IMG/VR virus record: IMGVR_UViG_3300030117_004241
Location: 1-23,247 of that record
Source: a virus
Direction: 5' to 3' (one strand)
Length of the DNA stretch: 23,247 nucleotides
In this document: in pieces, positions 9,251 to 17,691 of the stretch
Position numbering within the stretch: the stretch's first letter is position 1
Layout of the letters: every line of letters begins with the position of its first letter
The notes under the pieces: generated by a model
Databases searched by the model: none
Told to the model about the DNA's origin: nothing
Seen by the model: only the letters and a program-made list of their open reading frames with translations
Translations under genes and position numbers: made by a program

Positions 9251-9771
9251 GTTGTAAACCACCCTCTTTCTTTAATTCTATCTCTTCCTGCTTGATCAAA
9301 ATAACCCATTTCACCAAAAGTCATTTTAGTTTGTAGTAGTTGACCGCCGCCAGCTAGTAATGTAGAACCAACCTTACTATTAGCTTCGTCTATGGCAGCT
9401 TGACCTGCCATTCTAGAAGAAACTGCAGATTGTGATGCTCCACTGGCTTTTAAATCTCCGCCGTATAAAATAGCTAATGAATCTAATTCACCTTGAGTTA
9501 CTGTATCAAGTTGTACATCTAAACTACTACCTGTTCTAGTTACACCAGAAGCACTAAAGCTTGCTTTTTGTCCAGCTAATAACCTTCTAAGATTATCCCT
9601 ATGTTTTTGCTCTTCAAACTCAGCATTTTGTTTAGCTATAATTGCGTTATTTTCAGCTACCTGAGCATTATATTCATGCATAGCTTGTTGAGACTTAGCA
9701 GCCTGTCTTTGACCGTGAATTGTCATTGCTGTACTAGCTACTGTCATAGCTACCATAGCTGTTACGCACAT
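9247..9771 (-). CDS. Virion core protein, T7 gp14-like (internal virion protein B)
   Basis: 174 aa. The N-terminus (VTAMVAMTVASTAMTIHG) is a hydrophobic Ala/Met/Thr-rich segment that could insert in a membrane. It is followed by a long Gln/Ala/Asn helix (QAAKSQQAMHEYNAQVAENN) and then LLAGQKASFSASGVTRTGSSLDV. This 'hydrophobic start, QRQAAK...YNAQVAENNA, GQ-x-ASFSASGV-x-x-x-GSSL-x-V' layout is typical of gp14-like virion core proteins in podoviruses, about 150-200 aa long. In T7 this protein is ejected and sits in the outer membrane. It lies directly after tail tubular protein B, the expected place. Confidence 0.8.
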   Translation of the reverse strand: MCVTAMVAMTVASTAMTIHGQRQAAKSQQAMHEYNAQVAENNAIIAKQNAEFEEQKHRDNLRRLLAGQKASFSASGVTRTGSSLDVQLDTVTQGELDSLAILYGGDLKASGASQSAVSSRMAGQAAIDEANSKVGSTLLAGGGQLLQTKMTFGEMGYFDQAGRDRIKERGWFTT

Positions 9772-9808
9772 AAGTAAACCTCCATAATTCGTAATAATAG
9801 ACTATTTA

Positions 9809-12169
9809 TCATCGATCGGACACCACCAATGCATACATTATTGCTAAAACTGTACAAGGCTGAGGTTGGTCATGCTGTACAACTAGGTTAAATTTACGAT
9901 CTGGAGTATGAGAAATCAATACTCTCTTATCCCCGGTAAATAGTGTTACTGTGTCCATAGACTGAGCGCCTTCTCTAAATGGTACTGCTTCTAAGCCTCC
10001 AGTATCTCTAAAATCTAATTCTTCAAGTGGCAATGTTTCAGCTGCAATTTTAAGGTTATAGGTATCTACAACTCTAACCGTAGCTCGTTCAATACGTCTT
10101 ACCTTACCTTGTGACGCTCCTGTTTCTGTCTGTACTTCAGGGTCTAAGGTTACTAGCTTACCTTGATACGCTAAACCGACACTAATCTCAGTACCAGAAC
10201 TAGCTAAACTAACAGCACCTGACGAGACAGTTCTATTTGGGTGTACTGCGCCGTCAACTAATACTTGAACTGTTTCACCTTCTAAATGAGTTAAACCTGA
10301 TACACTATTAGCAGAGGCACCAGTATAAGTTAAACCTGAATCAACAAAGAAAGCGTTGCTAACTGACTTACCTTCGTTTGTATCAAATATTTCTTCTAAA
10401 AATTCTACGTAATGTTTTGTAGATCCATTAATTGTTCTTTCAACTATCATATAAAGCTGATCTTCAGTTTCAGTTGCTGTAGGTATAACTGCAATACTTA
10501 ACACCTTAGCTTCTGCTTGACTTGTTATAGCTAGTCTTGTAGAATCACCTGTTGTAATTGTTAAAGGACTAGCACCTGCTCTTGATGTTTCTTTTATAGT
10601 TACTACATTACTAGCAACAGTTGCTGTAAAATCAGAGTCCGCATCTACTAACGTTTTTAAGTTTGTAGCTGTTTGGTTATTACTAGTTGTACTATGAAAC
10701 TTTCCAGACGTAGAAGATGTAGCAGAATAAAAAGTTGTAGTTGTACCATCTGATTTTGTTAAAACTAGTTTTGAATTATTTGCTATATTAGCATAATCTG
10801 TTACAGTAACTGTACAATTACCAAAAGTACCTCCTGGTATATGTCTATGCCAAGCTACAACATCTTGTTCTCTCTCATAGGTCATACACCTTAAACCACC
10901 ATCTTCTAACAAAGTCCACACTAAATTATTAGGAGACCTTGCATAAGCAATACTTTTTATTGTAGAGCCTGATACAATATGCTCACCTATTAATGATAGG
11001 TCTGGTGTTACAAAACCGTCAATGTCATATTTATAAGCTAGCTCTCTAATTCTTAATTTATTTCTATCTGTAAAAAGTGTAGCACGGCCAGCAGTTATTG
11101 GTATTTGAGCTGCTACACCATCTGATGTTTCTCTATTTACTGTTACGTTTGTAGGCGTTAGTGCTAAGTTATCAGATCCTGATGACATAAGAAATGGTCC
11201 GTCTGATGTACCTAATTGTAATTGTCTTGCACCTTGCATCCAGCGTATCGCATTTACTTGACTTGTTGCTAGTGTAAATACTAAGGCTGAGTCATCGGTA
11301 ACTGCACCGTCAGTAGCTGTAGGTGCAAAGTTTTCAAAGTCTCCTGACTTACTACTAAATACTGTGTTTGGTTGATCTGTAGTATTAGCAAAGAATAATC
11401 GATCTTGATAGAATGTAACACATGTTGGCCAACCTGTAGTATCTGACCAAGCACCTAGTCTCCAATCAGTTGTACTACCTGTACCACCAAAATCACTTAA
11501 AATAGTGACTGTAACCACGGTCGCTGAAGTATATCCAGTAACCTTAGCATAACCCCAAGTACTGCTGTGTTTTAACCTAATTAATCTTCCTACATCCGTA
11601 CTAGCAAAAGTACTACCACTTGCTGTAATTGTTCTACTTGAACCTGATGAATGACTAGGAGTCATAGTTGTAGCAGATGTATTTTGGTCAAGATATGGTC
11701 CGTCTGTTTGATCGAACTCAGCTACAGTCCAAGTAGTATGTCCTGTTCTTGTTACTTTTCTAGGTTTAAATTCAGGGTGAGTTACATATAAAATATCTGC
11801 TGATTGTGTAAATGATAGTCCATCTAAATACTCTTCGCCCCAAGGGCTTGATATTTCATACGCTGAACCAGAGTCTAAAATTTGTCCTTCATTACGGTAG
11901 AACCTTATATAATCATTACCAAACTCTAATATATAAGCTTGTGTAGTACTAAATACAAATGGAATAAGTCTCTTAGTGTTTGCGCTGTCTTTACATTCAG
12001 CTACAAACCGTGTACCCGATCTTTTGACAATTCCACCGTGAGGAAAACAAATAAAGTTTTTAAGGGTTTTACAGCTAGCGCCATACTTTTGCAGGTCTAC
12101 ACGACCATGCATTTTAGGAGTAATTTCTCCTCCTGTGAAGTTAGTTTGTATCGGCGTAACTTTTGCCAC
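9809..12169 (-). CDS. Tail tubular protein B / nozzle (T7 gp12-like)
   Basis: 786 aa, starting with GTG; AAGGAG lies five bases upstream and the TAG stop of tail tubular A sits between them. The N-terminus carries the family hallmark: QTNFTGGEITPKMHGRVD, then LKNFICFPHGGIVKRSGTRF and a VFSTTQAYILEFG strand. Gp12-like proteins form a hexameric nozzle at the end of the short tail, to which fibres attach. Length is close to the T7 family (about 790 aa). Residues about 160-240 and 440-560 are Thr/Ser-rich beta regions probably representing inserted domains. The gene pair TubA-TubB in this order is diagnostic for a T7-type tail. Confidence 0.9.
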   Translation of the reverse strand: MAKVTPIQTNFTGGEITPKMHGRVDLQKYGASCKTLKNFICFPHGGIVKRSGTRFVAECKDSANTKRLIPFVFSTTQAYILEFGNDYIRFYRNEGQILDSGSAYEISSPWGEEYLDGLSFTQSADILYVTHPEFKPRKVTRTGHTTWTVAEFDQTDGPYLDQNTSATTMTPSHSSGSSRTITASGSTFASTDVGRLIRLKHSSTWGYAKVTGYTSATVVTVTILSDFGGTGSTTDWRLGAWSDTTGWPTCVTFYQDRLFFANTTDQPNTVFSSKSGDFENFAPTATDGAVTDDSALVFTLATSQVNAIRWMQGARQLQLGTSDGPFLMSSGSDNLALTPTNVTVNRETSDGVAAQIPITAGRATLFTDRNKLRIRELAYKYDIDGFVTPDLSLIGEHIVSGSTIKSIAYARSPNNLVWTLLEDGGLRCMTYEREQDVVAWHRHIPGGTFGNCTVTVTDYANIANNSKLVLTKSDGTTTTFYSATSSTSGKFHSTTSNNQTATNLKTLVDADSDFTATVASNVVTIKETSRAGASPLTITTGDSTRLAITSQAEAKVLSIAVIPTATETEDQLYMIVERTINGSTKHYVEFLEEIFDTNEGKSVSNAFFVDSGLTYTGASANSVSGLTHLEGETVQVLVDGAVHPNRTVSSGAVSLASSGTEISVGLAYQGKLVTLDPEVQTETGASQGKVRRIERATVRVVDTYNLKIAAETLPLEELDFRDTGGLEAVPFREGAQSMDTVTLFTGDKRVLISHTPDRKFNLVVQHDQPQPCTVLAIMYALVVSDR

Positions 12170-12170
12170 T

Positions 12171-12776
12171 CTAACTCCTTGGCGGTGTTTCTATATTAGG
12201 ACGTAATAAACCACCTCTTGAATCTATCCAGTAATCTGCATCGACTACATCTTGACAGTTTTCTTGAGCATCAACGTATCTAGCTTCTTTAAGTTTCATT
12301 TCATACATTTGCCACATTTGGTCCATTGCTGTAGAACTTTGTAGTAGTGGTTGAGCTAATTCAGCCGCTAACCTAGCAGCAAGTGCGTCAATCAATAGTG
12401 TATCATACTTAGTTACATCAGTAACTAGGGCTAGATATTGTACGTTAAGTGTATCTCCGTCATATAGAATAAAATCGTTTTCGATCTGATAGTTATCCGT
12501 AGCATTTTCTAATTGTATAAGTCTTAAAAAGTCTGCTGGTAATTGAAATCTGTTATCATAACCATAAGCTGGTGATGATGAGTCTTTTGATAATGCTACT
12601 CTTTTTGTTAAGCAGTTCCAAGGATGTGCCCTAAAAACTGCGGCTCTTGTATCATCCCATAATACAGAAGCTGTAGAAGCTGCCTTATCTGAATCAGTTA
12701 AAGCAGTAATTGTATTAACACCTAACAAAGTTAAAGCTCTGTTTACGATATTAATGTCTGCTGATGCTGTTGCCAT
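12171..12776 (-). CDS. Tail tubular protein A / adaptor (T7 gp11-like)
   Basis: 201 aa. It opens with ADINIVNRALTLLGVNTITAL and continues with a WDDTRAAVFRAHPWNCLTKR segment, the 'NRAL..LG...I..L' plus 'R...L..HPWN.A..R' signature of gp11-type tail tubular A proteins, with a matching length near 200 aa. The C-terminal half is a long helix (LIDALAARLAAELAQPLL) that packs on the portal in this family. It forms the ring joining portal to nozzle. The ATG is preceded by TGGAGG within the 3' flank of the hairpin at 12790-12809. A decoy longer start is absent. Confidence 0.92.
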   Translation of the reverse strand: MATASADINIVNRALTLLGVNTITALTDSDKAASTASVLWDDTRAAVFRAHPWNCLTKRVALSKDSSSPAYGYDNRFQLPADFLRLIQLENATDNYQIENDFILYDGDTLNVQYLALVTDVTKYDTLLIDALAARLAAELAQPLLQSSTAMDQMWQMYEMKLKEARYVDAQENCQDVVDADYWIDSRGGLLRPNIETPPRS

Positions 12777-12789
12777 TTTACCTCCAAGC

Positions 12790-12809
12790 GGGGAGCCCGA
12801 AGGCTCCCC
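12790..12809 (-). terminator. GC-rich UUCG-tetraloop hairpin between cement and tail tubular A genes
   Basis: A perfect 8-bp stem, GGGGAGCC / GGCTCCCC, closes a TTCG loop when read on the minus strand, giving the exceptionally stable C(UUCG)G tetraloop. It is followed by GCTTGGAGG, not a U-run, so it is not a classical intrinsic terminator in the direction of transcription. It may be a partial terminator, an RNA 3'-end stabiliser after processing, or a device lowering tail expression relative to capsid. It lies immediately before the ribosome binding site of tail tubular A. Confidence 0.75.
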
Positions 12810-12817
12810 TATTTATA

Positions 12818-13315
12818 TTAATCTATAACATAGATTAGATAACCTACAAGGTCATCACCTGATGCGATTGCAGTATCTTGTGATGTTGCTCTAATCACAA
12901 CACCGTCTTTACTGTCAAACGTATAAGTACCGCCAGTAGCTTTAAGGCCAGCTAGCGCTCCTTCTAATGTGAAGTACCCAACAGTATCAACAGATAAACC
13001 GTCAATTAAACCGTCAGGGTCTGCAGTTACTGCAGTTCCATCCGCATTAGTATAAGCATCAAAACCAAGGTCTAATGTAGCTGAACTTGTAGTCCAATTA
13101 CAATATACTCTTGATAGAGAAGTCAAGACACGCACACGTCCAGCTGGTAGCTTACCTAAAGCTACACTAGAAGTTGCGTCTCCAGCACCGTCTTGGTCAT
13201 GAGTAAAGAACATAATTCTTAATCTCCCATGCATTTCATCCGGTCTTGCTTGAGTAGTAATAGGATCTGCAGTGCTATTAGTATACTCTGTTGATTTCTG
13301 AGTTGTTACAGCCAT
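12818..13315 (-). CDS. Capsid cement/decoration protein, Bbp16-like
   Basis: 165 aa, directly downstream of the major capsid gene, with TAGGAGG ahead of the ATG. The central part reads LGKLPAGRVRVLTSLSRVYC, then ATLDLGFDAYTNADGT and ADPDGLIDGLSVD. This 'LP-x-GRVRVL...S...TLD-x-GY/F-x-A-Y-x-x-x-DGT...DPD-x-L' pattern is what I recognise from the BPP-1 cement protein Bbp16 family, a jelly-roll trimer stabilising the capsid shell. It is beta-rich with few Lys, no signal peptide and no membrane segment. The placement next to the capsid gene agrees. Family assignment is by eye. Confidence 0.75.
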   Translation of the reverse strand: MAVTTQKSTEYTNSTADPITTQARPDEMHGRLRIMFFTHDQDGAGDATSSVALGKLPAGRVRVLTSLSRVYCNWTTSSATLDLGFDAYTNADGTAVTADPDGLIDGLSVDTVGYFTLEGALAGLKATGGTYTFDSKDGVVIRATSQDTAIASGDDLVGYLIYVID

Positions 13316-13325
13316 TGTCTACCTC

Positions 13326-14210
13326 CTATTCTGCACATTTAATTTCAAGTACTTTTTCTTCTTCCATACGGACTGTACCGAATGAAGCTGAACAGTAAAC
13401 TTGAGTTGAATTACGTTTATCGCGTCTAGGACCGATGTCTACATTTATATCTGCACCTACTGCAAGCAATAGTCCAGATTTTGAGTAGCAAATAACTCTT
13501 CTATAAGAGCTAGCATCTGTTTCGACGAGCTCAGTTCTAATGAACTCAAAGCCCATGAACGAATTAACGTCACCTTGTACCAAAGCTTTAATAGAGTTGA
13601 AATCAGCACTAGTTACTTCAGTTGTTTGTAGCAAGTCATTAATTTGTTTTGCTGTACAAATGATGTAACGAGGATCTGATGGATCTGTTTCGTTTTGGTC
13701 TAATATTTGTTTTGCTCTTCTAAGTTTACCAATAGTTAAACCAGAGTTTGTAGCACCGCCACTTTCAACATAGTTCACAGCAATTTGTTGTGAAGCTGGG
13801 AAAGTAACAGATGTAGCTCCAGTTTTACCAGTGTAAACTGTTCCAAAAGCACCTGCGATTATAATCTCATCCATTTTTCTACCTAATGCAAAACCTGCGT
13901 TTTGAGCATATGGAGAAGTTGGATCGATTAACAATCTGATTCGGTCGGTTCTATCAATCAATTCCGCCCAATCAAAGTCACGTAGTGAGACACGTCTTCT
14001 ATCGTGTGGTACTGTGATAAGTGGAGTATCTTGATGGCGACCAGTCACTTCTTGCGCGTTAGTAGCACCTATTCTGTCGTAAAACTCGTACTCAGCGTTC
14101 TGAGACTCGACTCTTACGAATGGACGTAGGCGCGAACCTTTTTGTTGCAAGAGGTGTTCAACATTCGCTTTGTACTGTTGCACAAAAGCGGTAGTAATTT
14201 GAACTGACAT
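13326..14210 (-). CDS. Major capsid protein (Bbp17 / Phage_capsid_2-like)
   Basis: 294 aa. The N-terminus (SVQITTAFVQQYKANVEHLLQQKGSRLRPFV) and the following segment ending DTPLITVPHDRRRVSLRDFDW are typical of the HK97-fold capsid family of BPP-1-like and many marine podoviruses ('T-x-FVQQY...N...LLQQ-x-GS-x-LR'). DRIRLLIDPTSPYAQNAGFALGRKMDE matches the spine-helix region. The length, around 300 aa, is usual. It follows the scaffold gene across a 128-base leader and is preceded by AGGAGGACAATTATG, the strongest translation start in the module, in keeping with the most abundant virion protein. Confidence 0.92.
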   Translation of the reverse strand: MSVQITTAFVQQYKANVEHLLQQKGSRLRPFVRVESQNAEYEFYDRIGATNAQEVTGRHQDTPLITVPHDRRRVSLRDFDWAELIDRTDRIRLLIDPTSPYAQNAGFALGRKMDEIIIAGAFGTVYTGKTGATSVTFPASQQIAVNYVESGGATNSGLTIGKLRRAKQILDQNETDPSDPRYIICTAKQINDLLQTTEVTSADFNSIKALVQGDVNSFMGFEFIRTELVETDASSYRRVICYSKSGLLLAVGADINVDIGPRRDKRNSTQVYCSASFGTVRMEEEKVLEIKCAE

Positions 14211-14338
14211 AATTGTCCTCCTTCAAAAGTTAAACTTATCGCAATGGTTGCCCTTTCGGACCACTACTACCCTATACCTGGGTCTCGGTTACGGACTCTG
14301 TGAGCTACCCGTTAATCCGGATTATATCCTGTATTTAT
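14211..14338 (-). promoter_or_regulatory. Leader of the capsid gene with promoter-like palindrome and GNRA hairpin
   Basis: This is the only long gap inside the virion module. On the minus strand TATAAT lies at 14326-14321 and overlaps a perfect 12-bp palindrome TAATCCGGATTA (14313-14324), so a repressor or activator could sit on the putative -10/+1 region. The -35 at 17-bp spacing is poor (TGTCAA). If transcription starts near 14314, the capsid leader is about 100 nt. It contains a hairpin at 14246-14262 that folds as GUCC-GAAA-GGGC with a GNRA tetraloop, and an ACCC/GGGT stem further upstream. The gap and structures suggest extra capsid-specific transcription or message stabilisation. Confidence 0.5.
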
Positions 14339-15184
14339 CTAAGTTGACACCTCTGTATCAGGATAAGCATACTCAAATAAACGACCAAACTTCTTAACGG
14401 CTTCTTTATGCCCGTCAGTCTCTTTATTATTATATTGCTCCATGAAATTAGGGTCCCTTTGTAAACGTGCAATTTCCGCTCTAGCAGAGTCCGGCGTCAT
14501 CTCAAAAGATTGAGGTTTGCCAGGTTCTGCTCCAGCTTCAGCCATCATCTGGCCTACTTTTGCAAACATTTTAACAAACATAGGATTGTTTCCTTGACCA
14601 GTATTGTCTAGCCATGTTAAAAAATCGTCACCTCCAAGTTCTCTAGCAGCACGTTGAGAAAGGTCTACTTGCTCATCAAATGCTTTACCTAGATCAGTTT
14701 TTAGTGTTTTATACCATTCTGCTTTTTGATTTTCATCAGCATTTTTTTGGTTAGTAAATTGTTCAGACATATATTTCAAATAACCAGCATTTAAGTCATT
14801 GGCTTGTTTATTTGTTAAACCAGCTGAATGCATAATAGTTTTCATTTGTTTTTCCATGTCTTCATTATAGTCCATGCCTTCTGGAAGTTCAGCCTTACTA
14901 AACTCATACTCTTTAGGTCGTCCTAAACGATCATAAAAAGCACTCATTTCTTCAGGTGTTGCATTTTCAGTTGGTAAAGCTATTTTATCAGTACCTACCA
15001 TTTTTTGGGCATGTATATAAGACTTTGCTAGTCCTCCTACATCTTTAATATCAGCGAGACTCGGATCGGTTTTAACATCATCTGGTAATGCATTTTTCCA
15101 ATCAACCGAGCTCCCCGTATCGACTGATGACTCTACAGCTGTTTCTGTAGCAGCTTCAGCGGACCCTGTTGCCTCTTCACTCAT
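14339..15184 (-). CDS. Capsid scaffolding (head assembly) protein
   Basis: 281 aa. The first 25 residues are an acidic Ala/Ser/Thr/Glu-rich disordered tail (SEEATGSAEAATETAVESS). There follows DWKNALPDDVKTDPSLADIKDVGGLAKSY, a motif common to scaffolds of T7-like and BPP-1-like phages, then YDRLGRPKEYEFSKAELPEG. The middle and C-terminal parts are helical and charged. Scaffolds guide capsid assembly and leave before DNA packaging. AGGAG precedes the ATG, which overlaps the stop of the Bbp19-like gene by eight bases. Position between portal and capsid is as expected. Confidence 0.88.
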   Translation of the reverse strand: MSEEATGSAEAATETAVESSVDTGSSVDWKNALPDDVKTDPSLADIKDVGGLAKSYIHAQKMVGTDKIALPTENATPEEMSAFYDRLGRPKEYEFSKAELPEGMDYNEDMEKQMKTIMHSAGLTNKQANDLNAGYLKYMSEQFTNQKNADENQKAEWYKTLKTDLGKAFDEQVDLSQRAARELGGDDFLTWLDNTGQGNNPMFVKMFAKVGQMMAEAGAEPGKPQSFEMTPDSARAEIARLQRDPNFMEQYNNKETDGHKEAVKKFGRLFEYAYPDTEVST

Positions 15185-15428
15185 AATTTTCTCCTGCGAC
15201 TAATCGCAATATTTCCTTCGGATCTCGTTCAATGAACTTCAGGATTTGTAGTACAATACTTCTTTGTCCTTCTTTAAAAGATGTACTGTGTGGGTCACCT
15301 GGAGTAAAGGATGTTACATCTAAGAAACATACCTTACTTAGGTGTTCTAGCACGCGCTCACCGTCTTTGGTGTTGAACACGGCGCGATAAGAATCGTGTA
15401 ATTCGTTTAGTTTAGGTTTCCTCGCCAC
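15177..15428 (-). CDS. Bbp19-like small protein
   Basis: 83 aa, starting with GTG inside the end of the portal gene (17-base overlap). The sequence YRAVFNTKDGERVLEHLSKVC, then GDPHSTSFKEGQRSIVLQIL, matches what I know of the Bbp19 domain: 'YR-x-VF-x-x-x-DG-x-x-V-L-x-x-L...GD...T-x-F-x-EG-x-R-x-x-V-L-x-I'. The family is short, lies between portal and scaffold in many podoviruses, and has no established biochemical function; a virion assembly role is inferred from its constant location. There is no strong SD for the GTG; coupling to portal termination probably drives translation. Confidence 0.85.
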   Translation of the reverse strand: MARKPKLNELHDSYRAVFNTKDGERVLEHLSKVCFLDVTSFTPGDPHSTSFKEGQRSIVLQILKFIERDPKEILRLVAGENYE

Positions 15429-17025
15429 CTAGTAGTCCTGCCGCATTGGCATCTTTAGCAGCTCCAGCAAGTTGCTGTGCTTGTTCTGCTTGTGCCATAG
15501 CTTCTTGTTGTTGCTGTCTTTGTTCTCTCATCATAGCAACACTTTCATCATCTAACAAAGTTTCGATAGGTGCGTCAAGCGTACCATGCGCCCATTTGAA
15601 TGCACCATCAGCATCTAAGTTATCAAATATTTCAGGTTTAACTTGTGCCAACGGTATCATCTGTTCTAAGAACCTGCTAAAATTAAAGATCTGCTGAGCT
15701 TTTTGAGCACGAGCTACAGGAGATACATATTCTACTTTTAGCGCCTGACCTTGTATTTCAGGTGGTGCTGCTGGAATAGCATTTCTTCTAGCCATGATAG
15801 CAAATACTCTATCAATTAAAGGTCCTAAGAATTCTGTTTGTAGACGACCAACCATCGGTCCTAACAACCTCATTTTCTCTTCTTGACGTTGTAATACTTC
15901 TGTTGCGGTCATTTGTGGACCGTCTTGTCTCATTTGTAACCAATCAACATGGAAAGTCTTAAGTATATGTTCACGTCTAGTTTCTATAAAGTCTAAACCA
16001 ATATCTGGCCTTACTGCATTAGCAATAGGCTCAATCTTATCTTGTGTACCAGAACGATAATAGTTTAAACCACCTGGAACTGTTCTAAGTGGTAACATAA
16101 AACCGTCATCAGGAACTAAAAGGGGTGGATCAGTTGCTTTTTGAGCTGCCCTAATAACGGTTTTAGTCATCTCATTTACCATGCGAATATCTGGTAAACA
16201 AGTCATTGCTGGAGACCTTCCGTATATTTCTCCAGCGGTTTTGGACCAGCGAGGGACCATATAAGGAAATTCATTAAATCCTGATTCAGCTAATAATATC
16301 TTTTCTTCAACTAGTACATAACAGCTACTAAATGGTAATTCAGTTGCACTCTTTAAACCAGGACCATAAGAGTCTCTAGGTTCGACTGCATGTATGCATG
16401 TAAATTCTTGGTGTGGTTGTTTGTATGAATTCTCTATAAATTTTTGTGGTAGTTTATCTGCATATAATTGTACTAGTTGTCTTGCTGTATGTTTGTACTT
16501 ACGATATAGTGTATCTACCTTATGTTCTGAATCTTCAGCAATAAAACACTCTGCTAAGTGGTACGTTCTAAAGTTTACAGGACCGCCGGCTTTATCTTCA
16601 ACGTACATAACTGCTGTACCGTACGAACCAAGGTCTAAGTATAATTCATGAACTGCTGTAGTAAAGTTACCACCAGCTGCATTGAATACATCATCAAATA
16701 ATGTTTCAGTTGTACCTTGTAACCAGTTTCTTACTGAATGTGGTAAGACATCATCCATAGCTGGAATTTGTAAACTAAACCAATTCTCAGAACTTGATGT
16801 AAGAAAGCCATGTAAACCAGAAGCTAACTGTTCATTTGCTAAAGGTGCTGTAGAGTCAAACACTAAATCATAACGTGTACGATCTCCTTTACCTCGTTCA
16901 ATAGAAAAGTCACCACGTCTTGGATTGACAAAGTTAGTACAATCCTGCCAGAGTGGCTCCCAGGTTGAACGCATCGATTCTAATTGACCCATACGCTTAA
17001 TAATATGGTCTACTTTTTTTTCCAT
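15412..17025 (-). CDS. Portal protein (head-tail connector, T7 gp8-like)
   Basis: 537 aa. N-terminal LESMRSTWEPLWQDCTNFVNPRRG and DSTAPLANEQLASGLHGFL are standard for head-tail connector portals, as is FPYMVPRWSKTAGEIYGRSPAM in the middle and MTATEVLQRQEEKMRLLGP followed by RLQTEFLGPLIDR near residue 375-410 (the long portal helix). Portals form the dodecameric ring through which DNA is packaged and ejected. The C-terminus is Gln/Ala-rich (REQRQQQQEAMAQAEQAQQ), likely the flexible barrel region facing DNA. It starts one base inside the stop of the preceding small gene (TAATG). Confidence 0.95.
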   Translation of the reverse strand: MEKKVDHIIKRMGQLESMRSTWEPLWQDCTNFVNPRRGDFSIERGKGDRTRYDLVFDSTAPLANEQLASGLHGFLTSSSENWFSLQIPAMDDVLPHSVRNWLQGTTETLFDDVFNAAGGNFTTAVHELYLDLGSYGTAVMYVEDKAGGPVNFRTYHLAECFIAEDSEHKVDTLYRKYKHTARQLVQLYADKLPQKFIENSYKQPHQEFTCIHAVEPRDSYGPGLKSATELPFSSCYVLVEEKILLAESGFNEFPYMVPRWSKTAGEIYGRSPAMTCLPDIRMVNEMTKTVIRAAQKATDPPLLVPDDGFMLPLRTVPGGLNYYRSGTQDKIEPIANAVRPDIGLDFIETRREHILKTFHVDWLQMRQDGPQMTATEVLQRQEEKMRLLGPMVGRLQTEFLGPLIDRVFAIMARRNAIPAAPPEIQGQALKVEYVSPVARAQKAQQIFNFSRFLEQMIPLAQVKPEIFDNLDADGAFKWAHGTLDAPIETLLDDESVAMMREQRQQQQEAMAQAEQAQQLAGAAKDANAAGLLGGEET

Positions 17026-17246
17026 TAGGTCTCAGTATAACTTCCCATTAATTTCTTTTTCTGGATATTTTCCATACCTACTAAACCTTGAGCTTTACCA
17101 GCAGTCATTAAAGTAGATTGTCTACCTCTTGCTTTACGCTCAATAGCTGCATAATCTGCAACTGGCTTTTGCACTTCCGCCTTTTTAGGTGGAGGAGCTG
17201 GAGGTGGTGGTGGTGGTGGAGTATAACCTCCTCCGCCGCCGCACAT
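17025..17246 (-). CDS. Small Gly/Pro-rich protein, MCGGGG type
   Basis: 73 aa. It starts MCGGGGGYTPPPPPPPAPPPKK, then a basic stretch (ERKARGRQSTLMTAGKAQGL) and a charged C-terminus. A short protein with an initial MC(G)n followed by proline tract sits before the portal gene in many podoviruses and is usually listed as a hypothetical or virion protein. The Cys2-Gly start could be a lipidation-independent linker or metal/disulfide tether; no evidence decides. It is coupled at both ends by single-base TAATG overlaps. Function unknown. Confidence 0.75.
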   Translation of the reverse strand: MCGGGGGYTPPPPPPPAPPPKKAEVQKPVADYAAIERKARGRQSTLMTAGKAQGLVGMENIQKKKLMGSYTET

Positions 17247-17662
17247 TAAAGCACCTTCCTAAAGGTATTACCTGAAACTTCATATCCTAAATGTGTATAC
17301 AATTTCTTGGTCCTCTCAATTTCAATACCGGTACTAGTAGCCGGCCTTACCTCTTTTGCGTTTTTTCTTTTTGCCCATTTTTCAAACTCCTTAAACATTC
17401 TTACGGATGCCATGGCTCCCCTTTTAGACTTATCAACATATACCAATAAATCGGATGCCATAAGGTCATTACCAAAATAATACTCTGTTATTAGGCCAAC
17501 GAACATACCTAATATACAATTATTTTCATCTTCTGCTACACAAGCAAAGTAACGATCTTCACCATTGACTACGTGCCAGCCTAAATTTTTAAGCTTTTCC
17601 TTATCAAAGTCTAGGTCTCTAAAGTTAGACTCTGCATGCATTTTCTCTCCCAAAGCAATCAT
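17246..17662 (-). CDS. GNAT-family N-acetyltransferase
   Basis: 138 aa from the ATG at 17662. Features of the fold are LGEKMHAESNFRDLDFDKEKL (helices 1-2), CVAEDENNCILGMFVGLIT (strands 2-4), ASDLLVYVDKSKRGAMASVRMF (strand 4 and the acetyl-CoA loop, R-G-x-x-x-S) and IERTKKLYTHLGYEVSGNTF (strand 6-7). GNAT genes are commonly embedded between terminase and portal genes of marine podoviruses; the substrate is unknown. The ATG at 17662 has no clear SD, and the frame extends upstream to 17701 with residues (IRIREFIPTDVPQ) that look like the missing first beta strand; that start would be ATT, preceded by AGGAG. A later ATG at 17641 has GGGAG but would drop conserved residues. Confidence 0.85.
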   Translation of the reverse strand: MIALGEKMHAESNFRDLDFDKEKLKNLGWHVVNGEDRYFACVAEDENNCILGMFVGLITEYYFGNDLMASDLLVYVDKSKRGAMASVRMFKEFEKWAKRKNAKEVRPATSTGIEIERTKKLYTHLGYEVSGNTFRKVL

Positions 17663-17691
17663 TTGAGGTACGTCCGTAGGTATAAATTCTC

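Noticed and set aside
14211-14338. tRNA-like sequence (GGGTAGCTCA on the minus strand) in the capsid leader
   Set aside because: The D-arm-like TAGCTCA lacks a matching T-loop (no GTTCRA) and no 7-bp acceptor stem or cloverleaf can be drawn.
16394-16651. Cys-rich 85-codon open frame on the plus strand inside the portal gene
   Set aside because: Antisense to the portal helices and without SD; the Cys come from complementary codons.
17641-17641. ATG at 17641 as the start of the GNAT gene (GGGAG five bases upstream)
   Set aside because: It has a good SD but would remove residues (ALGEK and the preceding strand) that align with the family; kept as an alternative only.
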